Shown here in pieces: positions 22,122-30,444 of a DNA stretch of 30,523 nt. The stretch's first letter is position 1. Each line of letters opens with the position of its first letter. The notes below the pieces were generated by a model. That model did no database searches. It was given only the letters and a program-made list of their open reading frames with translations, and was not told the DNA's origin. Origin of the DNA: Prevotella sp. UBA2756 (GTDB lineage Bacteria > Bacteroidota > Bacteroidia > Bacteroidales > Bacteroidaceae); assembly GCA_002353205.1 (NCBI GenBank), contig DEJE01000060.1:5037-35559 (forward strand), in the 5' to 3' direction. The translations under genes and the position numbers were made by a program.

Positions 22122-22169
22122 TTTTTGTTGATGCGTCGCAGGCTATGGAGGAGGAAATCTGTAGTTTTG

Positions 22170-22200
22170 TTGGGTAGAGACACGAATCGCCGTAACTTTG
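22170..22200 (+). promoter_or_regulatory. Cassette promoter, copy F
   Basis: TTG 22170-22172, 20 nt, TAACTTTG 22193-22200, then only 22 nt to the start codon. This copy has neither leader type. Confidence 0.75.
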
Positions 22201-22222
22201 CATTCATAAAAAAGAAAAGAAT

Positions 22223-23527
22223 ATGAAGACAATGAAAGATTTGGCAAAGCTGGTGTTCATGAGCATCCTTACCGCAGCAGAAACAATTAGTTTCACCGCT
22301 TGTTCAAGCGACGAAGATTTGGCATCGACAGACAATGGGTCATCAAAGAAAGCTCCCAGCGGTCAGCTGGTGCAGCCCGAGAGAACCGTCCTCGTCTATA
22401 TGGCAGGCAGGAACAACCTGACGAACAACGAAAAACATGTGGATTTCCTCAAGGCCGACCTCAACGAGATCAAGGAGGGCTCGAAGAAACTGAGCGACAA
22501 AGACTGTATGCTCGTGTTCGTATGCCGCTATCAGGACGCCAACGATACCGAGACGCCCTGGCTCGCGCGCATCTGGAGGGGAGAGGTGACCGACTCCGTT
22601 TCCGTAACCGACATGGGCATCTCGAAGAGCGACGCACGTGCCTGCGACCCAGAGGTGATGGAGCAGGTGATGCGCTATGCCTACGACAAATACGCCGCCA
22701 CGCGCGACTACGGACTGGTGCTCTGGGGACACGGCACCGGCTGGTTGATGGAGCAGGAGGTGAGCGCCACACGCGCCTACGGACTTGACAACGGCAACTA
22801 TGTCGGCGGCTCCGGCAAATGGATCAACGTACCCACGCTGAAGAACATCCTCCAGAAGATGCCCCACATGAAGTTCATCCTCTGCGACTGCTGCCACATG
22901 ATGGGCTTGGAGGACCTCTACGAGCTGCGCCACGTCACCGACTACATGATCGGTTCGCCTGCCGAGATTCCCGGAAAGGGAGCGCCCTACGACACTATGC
23001 TGCCTGCTTTGTTCGAGAAAGAGATGTTTTTCAGCTCCATCATCGAACGCTACCACGAATCCGTCAGAGGCGCCTTGCCGATGGCTGCCGTCAAGATGAA
23101 CGAGATGGACAATGTCGCTCAGGCCACCGCACAGGCCATGCAGGGCGTGAAGGCCAACCTCGGTGGCGGCTATGCCGACATGACCGGCATCATCCATTAC
23201 GGGTATGACGACAATGGATCAGAGCACCTTGACGTGCACAACTTCTACTACGATGCTGGCGACTTCATGAGCCGCTATGCCTCAGCTGCCGACTACCAGA
23301 TGTGGAACGAGGCCCTCTCGAAGGCCGTCGTCGTGAAGCGCATCGGCTATAAGTGGGATACCATCAAAAAGTGGGATAAATTCTACACCGACTTCGAGAT
23401 GACCGAAGAGAAGTTCCACGGCGTTTCCATGTTCGTGCCGCAGAGTCCCACCACAGGCAACTACAAACGCTACAACACCGACATCAACCAGATGGAGTGG
23501 TTTCAGCTCCTGGCTCCCGACTTCTGA
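22223..23527 (+). CDS. Secreted C11-family (clostripain) cysteine protease lipoprotein
   Basis: A 434-residue lipoprotein: lipobox FTAC followed by SSDEDLAS. The peptidase C11 fold is recognisable by RTVLVYMAGRNNL (first strand), LVLWGHGTGWL with the catalytic His, and FILCDCCHMMGLEDLYEL with the catalytic Cys (second Cys of DCC, where relatives read DAC), then YMIGSPAEIPGKGAPYD. The family cleaves after Arg or Lys and usually self-activates; no clear internal processing site is visible. The signal-peptide DNA shares TTCATGAGCATCCTTACC with the other cassette genes. A strong terminator follows, so the gene is monocistronic. Confidence 0.9.
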   Translation: MKTMKDLAKLVFMSILTAAETISFTACSSDEDLASTDNGSSKKAPSGQLVQPERTVLVYMAGRNNLTNNEKHVDFLKADLNEIKEGSKKLSDKDCMLVFVCRYQDANDTETPWLARIWRGEVTDSVSVTDMGISKSDARACDPEVMEQVMRYAYDKYAATRDYGLVLWGHGTGWLMEQEVSATRAYGLDNGNYVGGSGKWINVPTLKNILQKMPHMKFILCDCCHMMGLEDLYELRHVTDYMIGSPAEIPGKGAPYDTMLPALFEKEMFFSSIIERYHESVRGALPMAAVKMNEMDNVAQATAQAMQGVKANLGGGYADMTGIIHYGYDDNGSEHLDVHNFYYDAGDFMSRYASAADYQMWNEALSKAVVVKRIGYKWDTIKKWDKFYTDFEMTEEKFHGVSMFVPQSPTTGNYKRYNTDINQMEWFQLLAPDF

Positions 23528-23535
23528 TTCCGTAT

Positions 23536-23573
23536 ACAGCTGCCCCGATGGCTTTAGGGGCAGCTGTTTTTTT
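23536..23573 (+). terminator. Strong intrinsic terminator after the C11 protease
   Basis: Perfect 11-bp stem ACAGCTGCCCC/GGGGCAGCTGT with a 10-nt loop, followed by a run of seven T. It sits between convergent genes. Confidence 0.92.
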
Positions 23574-23587
23574 GTATCGGGCGCTCT

Positions 23588-24151
23588 TTATTTCAGTTGC
23601 TTGCCGTCGGCGAATGCCTTTCCTGCGATATTGCCCAGTTGGATGTAGTTGTGATGGACGGGGTCGTATGTGATCAGGTGCATCGACTCCACGTCAGGGG
23701 TGCCGTCATCGGCCAGATACTGCTCGTCGCAGAGGATGTTGACAATCTCGGCTACGAGGTAATAGCCCGTTCCAGACTCGTCCAACTTCTGCTTCACACG
23801 GCATTCGAGCGTCATCGGGAAGTTGCGGAACAGGGGAGCATTCACGTTGGGAGCCTTCTCAATGGTCCAGCCCGTTTTCTCCATCTTGTCCGGAGTGTTC
23901 CTTCCGCTGGCGATGCCAACGTAGTCGGCGGCCACCAGTGTGTCGGCTGTAGCGAAGGTGACGGTGAACTCCGGACATACGGCGAGGTTGTCCGTTGTCT
24001 GATGCGATCCCAACGAGATGATGATTTCGTGCATATCCCACTGGCCGCCCCAGGCGGCGTTCATGGCGTTGGGCTTACCCTCTTTGTCGTAAGTACCGAT
24101 AATCAGTACGGGTTGTGGAAGAATCCACGGTTTAGATCCAAAACTTTTCAT
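23588..24151 (-). CDS. Flavin reductase-like / flavoredoxin FMN-binding protein
   Basis: A 187-residue cytosolic protein of the flavin-reductase-like split-barrel family. PQPVLIIGTYDKEGKPNAMNAAW is the typical first strand pair and FMN loop; IIISLGSHQTTDNLAVCPEFTVTFA and DYVGIASGRNTPDKMEKTGW match flavoredoxin-type members. It probably binds FMN and shuttles electrons to an unknown acceptor. Transcribed alone, divergently from the gene at 24234, with a minus-strand TACCTTTG at 24180-24187 29 nt before the start. Confidence 0.88.
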   Translation of the reverse strand: MKSFGSKPWILPQPVLIIGTYDKEGKPNAMNAAWGGQWDMHEIIISLGSHQTTDNLAVCPEFTVTFATADTLVAADYVGIASGRNTPDKMEKTGWTIEKAPNVNAPLFRNFPMTLECRVKQKLDESGTGYYLVAEIVNILCDEQYLADDGTPDVESMHLITYDPVHHNYIQLGNIAGKAFADGKQLK

Positions 24152-24179
24152 TCTTACAAAATGTTATTAACTCCAGTGA

Positions 24180-24217
24180 CAAAGGTACTCATTTTTGCCC
24201 GATTTTTTGTAATTTTG
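24180..24217. promoter_or_regulatory. Back-to-back -7 elements of divergent genes
   Basis: Minus-strand TACCTTTG (24180-24187) faces the flavin-reductase gene; plus-strand TAATTTTG (24210-24217) faces the gene at 24234. Neither has a clear -33 element at ideal spacing. Confidence 0.5.
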
Positions 24218-24233
24218 CCCTCATTATTTAGCA

Positions 24234-24653
24234 ATGTTTATGATAGAACAGATAGAAATCACGTTAAAACCTAAGTCGCGCGGCTTTCACTTAGTGACCA
24301 GCGAGATCGTGCGGCAGCTGCCACAGCTGCCCAAGACGGGCATCGTCAACATATTCTGCAAGCACACAAGTTGCGGCCTGAGCATCAACGAGAATGCCGA
24401 TCCTGATGTAAGGGTCGACATGGAGACCATCTTCAACCGCCTTGTTCCGGAGAACAGGCCGGAATACGAGCACACGCTGGAAGGGGCCGATGATATGCCT
24501 GCCCATGCAAAGTCGGTGTTGAGCGGCGTCAGTCTGACAATCCCCATTACCGGCGGGCGCCTCAACATGGGAACGTGGCAGGGCATTTACTTTTGCGAGT
24601 ACCGCAATGATGGCGGGGCAAGGAAACTGGTCGTTACGATCATCGGAGAATGA
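24234..24653 (+). CDS. YjbQ-family (UPF0047) protein
   Basis: A 139-residue protein of normal family length. The three family signatures are present: CKHTSCGLSINENADPDV, EGADDMPAHAKSVLSG and GTWQGIYFCEYRNDGG, containing the clustered His/Glu/Asp residues of the proposed metal site. Some family members have weak thiamin-phosphate-synthase activity; the physiological role is not settled. An ATG two codons further in is an equally good start. It is convergent with sbcC, with no obvious terminator between them. Confidence 0.9.
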   Translation: MFMIEQIEITLKPKSRGFHLVTSEIVRQLPQLPKTGIVNIFCKHTSCGLSINENADPDVRVDMETIFNRLVPENRPEYEHTLEGADDMPAHAKSVLSGVSLTIPITGGRLNMGTWQGIYFCEYRNDGGARKLVVTIIGE

Positions 24654-24737
24654 CAGAAGCGTCCATGCGCGTCATTGTCTCGGTCCGTAGCGTCGGGTAA
24701 AGGGGACAGAACGGCTTGTTCCAAGCGACAGGAGGGC

Positions 24738-27626
24738 TCATGTCGGCGGCCCGTCAGGGACGATTCTCACTCTGCTGCTCGAATCGTGACCTTCCTGAAC
24801 GACCTGAATCTGTACGGGAATGCGCTCTTGCAAGTCCTCAACGTGGCTGATGATGGCAACGTGGCGCCCTGACAGCGTGTGGAGCGAACGCAGCGTGGCG
24901 ATGGCTTTCTGCAAAGGTTCGCCGCTGAGGGTGCCGAACCCCTCGTCGATAAACAGCGTGTCGACAGCGAGATGGCTGCTGATGTCGCTCAGCGCCAGCG
25001 CCAGGGCCAGCGACACGAGGAAACTCTCACCGCCAGAGATGGTGGTGGCGGCTCGTCCGACGTAGCCCTGATAGGCATCTTCCACGGTGATGACGAACGT
25101 CCCGGGCGCTACCTTCAGCTCGTAGCGGTCGGTGAGCATCTTCATATAGCCGTTGGCCGAATGGATGAGAGACGACAGCACGAAGCTCTGCGCTATCTTG
25201 CGGAACTTGTTGCCCGTGGAATCGCCGATGAGTTGGTTCATCCGCGACCACCGGCAGTAGTCGGCATGACGACGCGACGCCTCCTCTGTCAGCAGAGCGC
25301 GCCTGCGCCTGCGCTCGCCGTCGGCGCGCAGCTCCCCTCCGGCCGCTCCCCTGGCTTCGGCCAGGGCGGTGAGTCTCGACTCTTGCTGCCCGATGCGGGC
25401 GAGCAGAGCGGCAGCGTCCTCGTCGGCTTGCAGCGCCGGGCGCTCTTGCTGGTGGCGACGACGTCGGCTGTCGGCCTCGTCGAGCAGCGTTTTCTTTGTC
25501 AGTGCCCTTGTCCTGTGGGCGTCGAGCAGCGCTGCGGTGTGGCTTATCTGCGCTGCGGTGAGGAGGTTCAGGCTGTGCAACCGCTGGATGCTGATGTCGG
25601 GGTGGCCGGCAAGGAAGTCTTCCAGCAGCCGTCCGTTCTCCTTCGCCGTCGCCTCGGCCTGCTGAAGGGCGGCAAGGGCAGCCGACGTCTTGCTCCTGAC
25701 ATCCCACAGTTCGCTTCTGAACTTGTCGAGTGACCGCCGCTGCTGCTTGATGGCAGCATCCTTTCGGTCGCCTTCGGTAATCTTGGTTTCAAGCTCGCTT
25801 AATGCAGCTTCGGTGGTTTTCTTCAGGGCGTTCAGAGGCTCTTGGGAGAATCCTTGGTCACGATGGACGGTTTCGGGAGCGATGCCGCAGGCCTGGCATG
25901 CAGCGATGACCTTCTGTTGCGCAGTCTCAACGCCCTTGTCTTTGTCGAAAGCCTCCTTGGCAGACTGGTAATTCCTTGTCGCCGTCTTTATCTCGGCCTG
26001 TAGCATGTTCTTCTTCTCGGCCATCATCCGGTGGGAAGTCTCTGCTTCGCTGAACGCATCGGACAGACCGCTCACGAGCTTGGCCAGCTCGTCTTCGTGG
26101 GGCAGCTCGCTCTTGATTTCCTGACGGCATACGGGGCAGATGTCGCCGACATGTAGCTTCTGGCGCAAGGTCTTGGCAAACTTGTTGACGGTGTCGCTCT
26201 GCTTGGCGAGCATCTCCTTGCAGGCCTCCATCCTGACCTTGGCATCGTGGACCTGTGGCTCCAGGAGCTTCAGTTCTTCCTGCTTCTTCTCTGTCGAGAC
26301 CCTGTCTTCTTCAAGAGCCTTTGCCGCTGCCAGCCTGCGTTTCTTCTCGTTCTCGAACGTCTCTATGCGGTCGAAGGCCGTGAGGATGCTCTGAAGAATC
26401 TGTTTATTCTTATCGCGCTGTTCGCGCAGTCTGCCCAGATTGAGTGCTGCCAGCGTTTCTTCCTGTGCCTTGATCTCTGCATCCTGAACCTTCAGGTGCT
26501 CCTCAGCCTTTTTCAAACTCTCCTGAACCTTGAGGAAAGCAGGCATCAGCGCGTCTTCGCTCTCGCTATCGGTTGGGAGGGGGACGCCTCCCTTCGGGGA
26601 CGTTGGGAGAGGGTTGTCGGCAGTGATGCCACAGGCGTTGCATGCCGCGACGACCTTTTGCCGTGCGGTTGCCACGGCCTTTTCCTTCGCCGTCAGCCAG
26701 TTGCGGGCATCGAGGGTGTCGTTCCATTGCTTGACCTGCAGCTCCTTAGCCTTGAAGTCGTCGCTCTCCACGGCGGCAAGAGCCTGTTTGTAGTCTTCGG
26801 CAGCCTTGGTGAAGGCCTTCGTCAGCTCATCATCGGTCTTTATCCACTGCAGTTTCGCCTTGTCGTCATCGACAGCATCCTTGATGCTCTTGTACTGTGC
26901 ATCGAGAGTAGCCATCATTTCTTTTTTGGCAGCTATTTCTTCGTCCGTCAGCGTGAGGATATCGTCAGCCTGCTGCTTAGCCTCTTTCCACGACCGTTCC
27001 TTCTGGCTGGTCACCTCGAAGACTTTCTTTCCCACCTTGGTGTAGATGTCCACACCCGTAATCTTCTCCAGGATAGCAGCCTTTTCTTCGTCCTTGCTGT
27101 TCAGGAAACGGGTAAATTCGCCTTGAGCCAGCATGGTGGTGCGGCAGAACTGGTTGAAGTCGAGTCCGATAGCAGCCTTTATCTCTGCTCTGATCTCAGC
27201 ATCTTTGCTGAGAGTGACATCTGTCTGCAGGTTTTTCAGCCTCCACGACTTGTTCTGAAGATTGCCCGTCGCCTTGTTTCTGGCGCGCGCCACCGACCAT
27301 GTGGCCTCATAGCGAACGCCATTGCTTCCTGTAAAGGTGAGGACGACGAACGCTTCGCCTGTGTTCCTACGCATCAGCTGTCGAGGATCTTTTATCGTGA
27401 TGCTCTTTTCTTCGTCTTTCGTGTTGCCCTCCATCAGCGTCCCCACCAGTCTTGGCGTATTGGCAAAGAGCGCCAGACAGATGGCATCGAGGATCGTCGA
27501 CTTCCCCGATCCAGTCTTTCCTGTTATCAGGAACACCTCGCTGTCGGCCAGTGGCTGTGCCTCAAAGTCGATAACGGCATTCTCTATCGATGCGATATTG
27601 TGAATGGTCAGTTTCTGTAGCTTCAT
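24738..27626 (-). CDS. sbcC: SbcC, SMC-like ATPase subunit of the SbcCD nuclease
   Basis: A 962-residue Rad50-like ATPase. With SbcD it trims DNA ends and cuts hairpins and cruciforms. Walker A is ITGKTGSGKSTILDAIC; the signature TISGGESFLVSLALALALS and Walker B TLFIDEGFGTL lie near the C terminus, with long coiled coils between. The apex is a zinc hook, CPVC at residues 497-500. Two features are odd. A proline-rich insertion (NPLPTSPKGGVPLP, about 337-350) is encoded by a GC-rich palindromic repeat. A 62-nt segment coding VVAACNACGI and VIAACQACGI is duplicated, adding CxxC pairs at 329-332 and 577-580. It begins 21 nt after sbcD with a strong AGGAGG ribosome site. Confidence 0.95.
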   Translation of the reverse strand: MKLQKLTIHNIASIENAVIDFEAQPLADSEVFLITGKTGSGKSTILDAICLALFANTPRLVGTLMEGNTKDEEKSITIKDPRQLMRRNTGEAFVVLTFTGSNGVRYEATWSVARARNKATGNLQNKSWRLKNLQTDVTLSKDAEIRAEIKAAIGLDFNQFCRTTMLAQGEFTRFLNSKDEEKAAILEKITGVDIYTKVGKKVFEVTSQKERSWKEAKQQADDILTLTDEEIAAKKEMMATLDAQYKSIKDAVDDDKAKLQWIKTDDELTKAFTKAAEDYKQALAAVESDDFKAKELQVKQWNDTLDARNWLTAKEKAVATARQKVVAACNACGITADNPLPTSPKGGVPLPTDSESEDALMPAFLKVQESLKKAEEHLKVQDAEIKAQEETLAALNLGRLREQRDKNKQILQSILTAFDRIETFENEKKRRLAAAKALEEDRVSTEKKQEELKLLEPQVHDAKVRMEACKEMLAKQSDTVNKFAKTLRQKLHVGDICPVCRQEIKSELPHEDELAKLVSGLSDAFSEAETSHRMMAEKKNMLQAEIKTATRNYQSAKEAFDKDKGVETAQQKVIAACQACGIAPETVHRDQGFSQEPLNALKKTTEAALSELETKITEGDRKDAAIKQQRRSLDKFRSELWDVRSKTSAALAALQQAEATAKENGRLLEDFLAGHPDISIQRLHSLNLLTAAQISHTAALLDAHRTRALTKKTLLDEADSRRRRHQQERPALQADEDAAALLARIGQQESRLTALAEARGAAGGELRADGERRRRRALLTEEASRRHADYCRWSRMNQLIGDSTGNKFRKIAQSFVLSSLIHSANGYMKMLTDRYELKVAPGTFVITVEDAYQGYVGRAATTISGGESFLVSLALALALSDISSHLAVDTLFIDEGFGTLSGEPLQKAIATLRSLHTLSGRHVAIISHVEDLQERIPVQIQVVQEGHDSSSRVRIVPDGPPT
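26568..26618. repeat. GC-rich palindromic repeat inserted in frame within sbcC
   Basis: TTGGGAGGGGGACGCCTCCC on the plus strand, then TTCGGGGACGTTGGGAGAGG, resembles the intergenic CCCC/GGGG palindromes. It encodes Pro/Gly-rich sequence in an otherwise coiled-coil region, reading frame kept. Confidence 0.65.
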
Positions 27627-27647
27627 CGTGGCAGCCCTCCTTATTTA

Positions 27648-28847
27648 TTAATCATTGCGTGAATCGTCGGCCACCATACGCATGACCTCATCAAAAATGT
27701 GGCGCATCTCCTCGTCGAAACAGATGCCTTCGTATTCAGCATAACGCTTCGCAATCTCGATAGGCTCCTCCGATTGGAACTCCTTTACTGTCAGCACCTG
27801 TGCATCGGCCTCATTGGCCGTCTTCCTCTTGGCGTTGATATAGCAGAACCGACATTGCTTTTCCTTCGTCAGACTGTAGGCCTCGGCGTTGGCTTCAACG
27901 GGCAGGAAGTCTTCAATCTCCACGTTCAGACGTATGTAGGCAGGGATATCGTCGGGAAACATTCGCAACAGTTCCTTCGCCTCTTCCCATGTGGCCTGCC
28001 CGTGGGAAGGCAAGGTTACTAAAGGGTGGGGATTCTGGATCTCGATCTCGCTGACTCGGGGCACCGCTCCATGCTCGTCTATCTCGACGATGCTCACCGA
28101 GTGGGCGAAATTCTCATCGAAGCTCACAGGCAGTGGTGTGCCGCTGTATCTCACATTGTGCTTGCCGCTATGAACGAACTGCCCGTGGTGAATATGTCCG
28201 AGAGCCAGATAGTCGTAGCCGGTGCCCATGTCTTCCAGCTCCACCGTGTCGATGCCACCTACGGTGTATATTCCCGAGGTCTGCTCGTCTGCCCGTAGCC
28301 TTTCCGTTGCATGGTCGTGGCCTGTGAAATCGCAGCCCTTCACAGTAGTGTGGGCTGTCAGCACCACAGGCAGGCCCGCCGTGTTGCGCTCGGCCGCCCG
28401 ATCCTGCAGTTGCTGGAAGAACCCTTCGGGAATATTTCGCTCGTTGGCATAGGGAACAGCCACGACGAATCCTTTTTCAGGCACTTCAATAATATGTTCA
28501 TCCAGATTCTCTTTCTCCAGCTGACCGATGGCATATACTTTCAGCGCCTTCCACGGCGTTTGGAAAATCTCATGCTTCGAGCCGCTGTCGTGATTGCCGG
28601 CAGTCATTACGATTGTCATCTCGGGGTTGGCTTCGTGAATTCTTACAAGACTATCAGAGAGCATGGTCTGCACGGCTGCCGACGGTTGCGACGTGTGGTA
28701 CACGTCACCGCACAAAAGGAACACGTCGGGCTTTTGTTCTTTCACGATGTCGACCATCTGTTGAAGCATTGCCTGCTGCTCCTCCGTTCTGTCATAATTA
28801 TATAATGTATGGCCAAGATGCCAGTCGCTGGTATGCAGTATTTTCAT
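27648..28847 (-). CDS. sbcD: SbcD, Mre11-like nuclease subunit of SbcCD
   Basis: A 399-residue calcineurin-like phosphoesterase. The metal-binding motifs appear in order: TSDWHLGHTLY, LLCGDVYHTSQPS, VMTAGNHDSG, LTAHTTVKGCDF and YLALGHIHHGQ. It is the nuclease partner of SbcC and the first gene of the two-gene operon. A minus-strand promoter lies 38-67 nt upstream. Confidence 0.96.
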   Translation of the reverse strand: MKILHTSDWHLGHTLYNYDRTEEQQAMLQQMVDIVKEQKPDVFLLCGDVYHTSQPSAAVQTMLSDSLVRIHEANPEMTIVMTAGNHDSGSKHEIFQTPWKALKVYAIGQLEKENLDEHIIEVPEKGFVVAVPYANERNIPEGFFQQLQDRAAERNTAGLPVVLTAHTTVKGCDFTGHDHATERLRADEQTSGIYTVGGIDTVELEDMGTGYDYLALGHIHHGQFVHSGKHNVRYSGTPLPVSFDENFAHSVSIVEIDEHGAVPRVSEIEIQNPHPLVTLPSHGQATWEEAKELLRMFPDDIPAYIRLNVEIEDFLPVEANAEAYSLTKEKQCRFCYINAKRKTANEADAQVLTVKEFQSEEPIEIAKRYAEYEGICFDEEMRHIFDEVMRMVADDSRND

Positions 28848-28884
28848 AAGCTGGTAAGCATACTGTCATTGCTTTTATTGGGTA

Positions 28885-28914
28885 CAAATTTACAAATAAT
28901 AGGCGAAATTCCAA
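28885..28914 (-). promoter_or_regulatory. Promoter of sbcDC
   Basis: Minus-strand TAAATTTG (plus 28885-28892) with TTG (plus CAA 28912-28914) 19 nt upstream. Confidence 0.65.
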
Positions 28915-29008
28915 AACTTCTGTTCATTTTTTTACTCATTAACGTTTTTCACTACGGTTGTTGCTCCGCATTCTCGTTGCGAATGGCATCGTTGCACGTC
29001 GCAGCGAC

Positions 29009-29042
29009 AAAAAGAGCGGGCCTTTCGCATGAAAAGCCCGCT
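29009..29042 (-). terminator. Terminator of the periplasmic-binding-protein-like gene
   Basis: Read on the minus strand, AGCGGGC and GCCCGCT form a 7-bp stem with a 14-nt loop, followed by CTTTTTG. Confidence 0.7.
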
Positions 29043-29062
29043 TCACAGAAAATATGCATACC

Positions 29063-29140
29063 TCGCACCCCGTACCCCGTACCCCGTACCTCGCACCCCG
29101 CACCTCGTACCCTCGCACCTCGTACCCCTGTACCTCGTAC
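29063..29140. repeat. Heptanucleotide tandem repeat, YCGYACC
   Basis: About eleven units of (C/T)CG(C/T)ACC in a row, the first six in perfect register (29063-29104) and the rest with 1-2 base slips. It starts directly at the stop codon of the gene at 29141 and ends before that gene's terminator, so it makes up most of the 3' untranslated region. Confidence 0.85.
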
Positions 29141-29989
29141 TTAATACACATACACCAGTCCGTATTTCTCGTGCAGACGGCGGAGAGAACCGTCTTTCTT
29201 CATCCGCTCGATGACGGCGTTCACCATCAGCAGCAAGTCGTCCTGACCTTTCTTCATCAGCACGCCAATCTGCCCGTGAGTGAAAGGTTCGTTGAGCAGG
29301 GGAGCGGCAAGGCGCGTGTCGGTCTTTATATAATAAGGTGCCTCCGTTATCTCCGTTATCATCACGTCGGCCTGACCCTCGGCCACCAGCGTGGGAATCT
29401 CCTCGTTCTTCCGATGCACGATGATCGTGGCGTGTGTCAGCTTGGCGACGGCAAACTTCTCGTTCAGTCCGCCGGGATTCACCATCACGCGCACCTCGGG
29501 CTTGTCGATGTCGGCCAGCGACTGGTATCGGTCTTTCTCCGACGCACGGCAGAGGATGGTCTTCCCGTTGGCCAGATAGCCTTCGCTCATGAGCATAGTC
29601 TCGCGGCGGGCATCGGTGATGGTGATGCCGCCGATGGCAAGGTCGAAGGTCTGCGGGTCGGCCAGCACGTCGGCTGTCAGCGTGGGCCATGATGTCTTGA
29701 CGAACCGTGTTCCCACGCCTAAGCTTTTGGCAATCTCCGCGGCCATCTCAATGCCGAAGCCCCAATAGGTGCTGTCGCTCTCGCAGAACGACAGCGGTCG
29801 ATAGTCGCCCGTCGTGCCGACGAGCAGTGTGCCACGGTCCACAATCTCGGCCACCTTCCCGCCGACGGCAATGGCCGACACCTTGCTCTGCTCTGCCGAA
29901 ACCCTGCTCGTTGAGCATGCTGCCACCGTAGCGCAGCACAGAGCCAGCACCACGGCCACCATCCAATCCCTTCTTCTCTTGTTTGTCAT
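29141..29989 (-). CDS. Solute-binding-protein-fold lipoprotein resembling cyclohexadienyl dehydratase (PheC)
   Basis: A 282-residue lipoprotein (lipobox VAAC, then STSRVSAEQ) of the SBP_bac_3 fold. It matches Pseudomonas periplasmic cyclohexadienyl dehydratase more closely than ordinary amino-acid-binding proteins: LLVGTTGDYRPLSF, VKTSWPTLTADVLADPQTFD, VNPGGLNEKFA, and ADVMITEITEA, where the last Glu lines up with the catalytic Glu of PheC. That enzyme turns prephenate or arogenate into phenylpyruvate or phenylalanine outside the cytoplasm. No permease or ATPase gene accompanies it, which favours an enzyme over a transporter component. The comparison is from memory, so a plain amino-acid-binding lipoprotein remains possible. 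A minus-strand TACTTTTG (30040-30047) is the likely promoter. Confidence 0.8.
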   Translation of the reverse strand: MTNKRRRDWMVAVVLALCCATVAACSTSRVSAEQSKVSAIAVGGKVAEIVDRGTLLVGTTGDYRPLSFCESDSTYWGFGIEMAAEIAKSLGVGTRFVKTSWPTLTADVLADPQTFDLAIGGITITDARRETMLMSEGYLANGKTILCRASEKDRYQSLADIDKPEVRVMVNPGGLNEKFAVAKLTHATIIVHRKNEEIPTLVAEGQADVMITEITEAPYYIKTDTRLAAPLLNEPFTHGQIGVLMKKGQDDLLLMVNAVIERMKKDGSLRRLHEKYGLVYVY

Positions 29990-30039
29990 ATTAATAATGT
30001 ACTATACTTATATATAATAAGCGATTCTTCTTTCCGTGG

Positions 30040-30047
30040 CAAAAGTA
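30040..30047 (-). promoter_or_regulatory. -7 element of the PheC-like lipoprotein gene
   Basis: TACTTTTG on the minus strand, 51 nt before the start codon; no clear -33 element. Confidence 0.45.
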
Positions 30048-30191
30048 CTTATTTTTATCGGAAAAGAGATGAAATAACTAATAATTAGCATTCAATAGTG
30101 AAACGATCAAATGTTTTTTGGACGGGAAAACGGAAGGAAACCGATTGCCGCGACGGTGGTTGTGAGATGCCTGCCGAGTTGTCTCGGAGCG

Positions 30192-30301
30192 CAAGACAAT
30201 TCGTTCTGCCCTGCCATTTAATTGAGATTGCACAGCAATTGTATTTGTTTTACCGCGCAATTTAATTTGTTTTGGTCAGCAATTTCATTTATATAGCACA
30301 G
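30192..30301. repeat. Second array of five degenerate 22-nt units
   Basis: Units begin at 30192, 30214, 30236, 30258 and 30280, all exactly 22 nt. Core: CAATT, variable bases, ATTTGTTTT or similar, then a final CAG or CG. The units clearly share the pattern of the array at 11569-11678, in the same orientation and the same number. Confidence 0.7.
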
Positions 30302-30358
30302 CAGAGACGATGACCTGACACGCCGGAAGCGCTGTTTTGGCACCGTAAGGGAGGCTTT

Positions 30359-30396
30359 TCGGACAGCTTTTCGCTGCTTTTTGGCCGTTTGTCCGA
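30359..30396 (+). repeat. Diverged cassette palindrome, copy G
   Basis: TCGGACA (30359-30365) pairs perfectly with TGTCCGA (30390-30396). The total is 38 nt and the end lies 73 before the TACCTTTG element, almost the fixed spacing of the other copies. The inner sequence is different and pairs poorly. Confidence 0.5.
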
Positions 30397-30444
30397 TATC
30401 TGTCAGACGGTCTGATGCTCTTTGGAAGGAATGTGGGAAAATGT

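Noticed and set aside
10805..22200. Cassette considered as an invertible (phase-variable) promoter
   Set aside because: No inverted repeats flanking the promoters on both sides were seen, all copies point the same way, and the only recombinase is far to the left.
26247..27620. Long open frame (about 457 codons) on the plus strand opposite sbcC
   Set aside because: It lies wholly inside the well-supported sbcC gene, has no family features, and its length follows from the codon bias of the real gene.
29043..29690. Minus-strand frame running through the heptad repeat
   Set aside because: Arg/Gly-rich shadow of the PheC-like gene in another frame, extended by the repeat, which has no stops.
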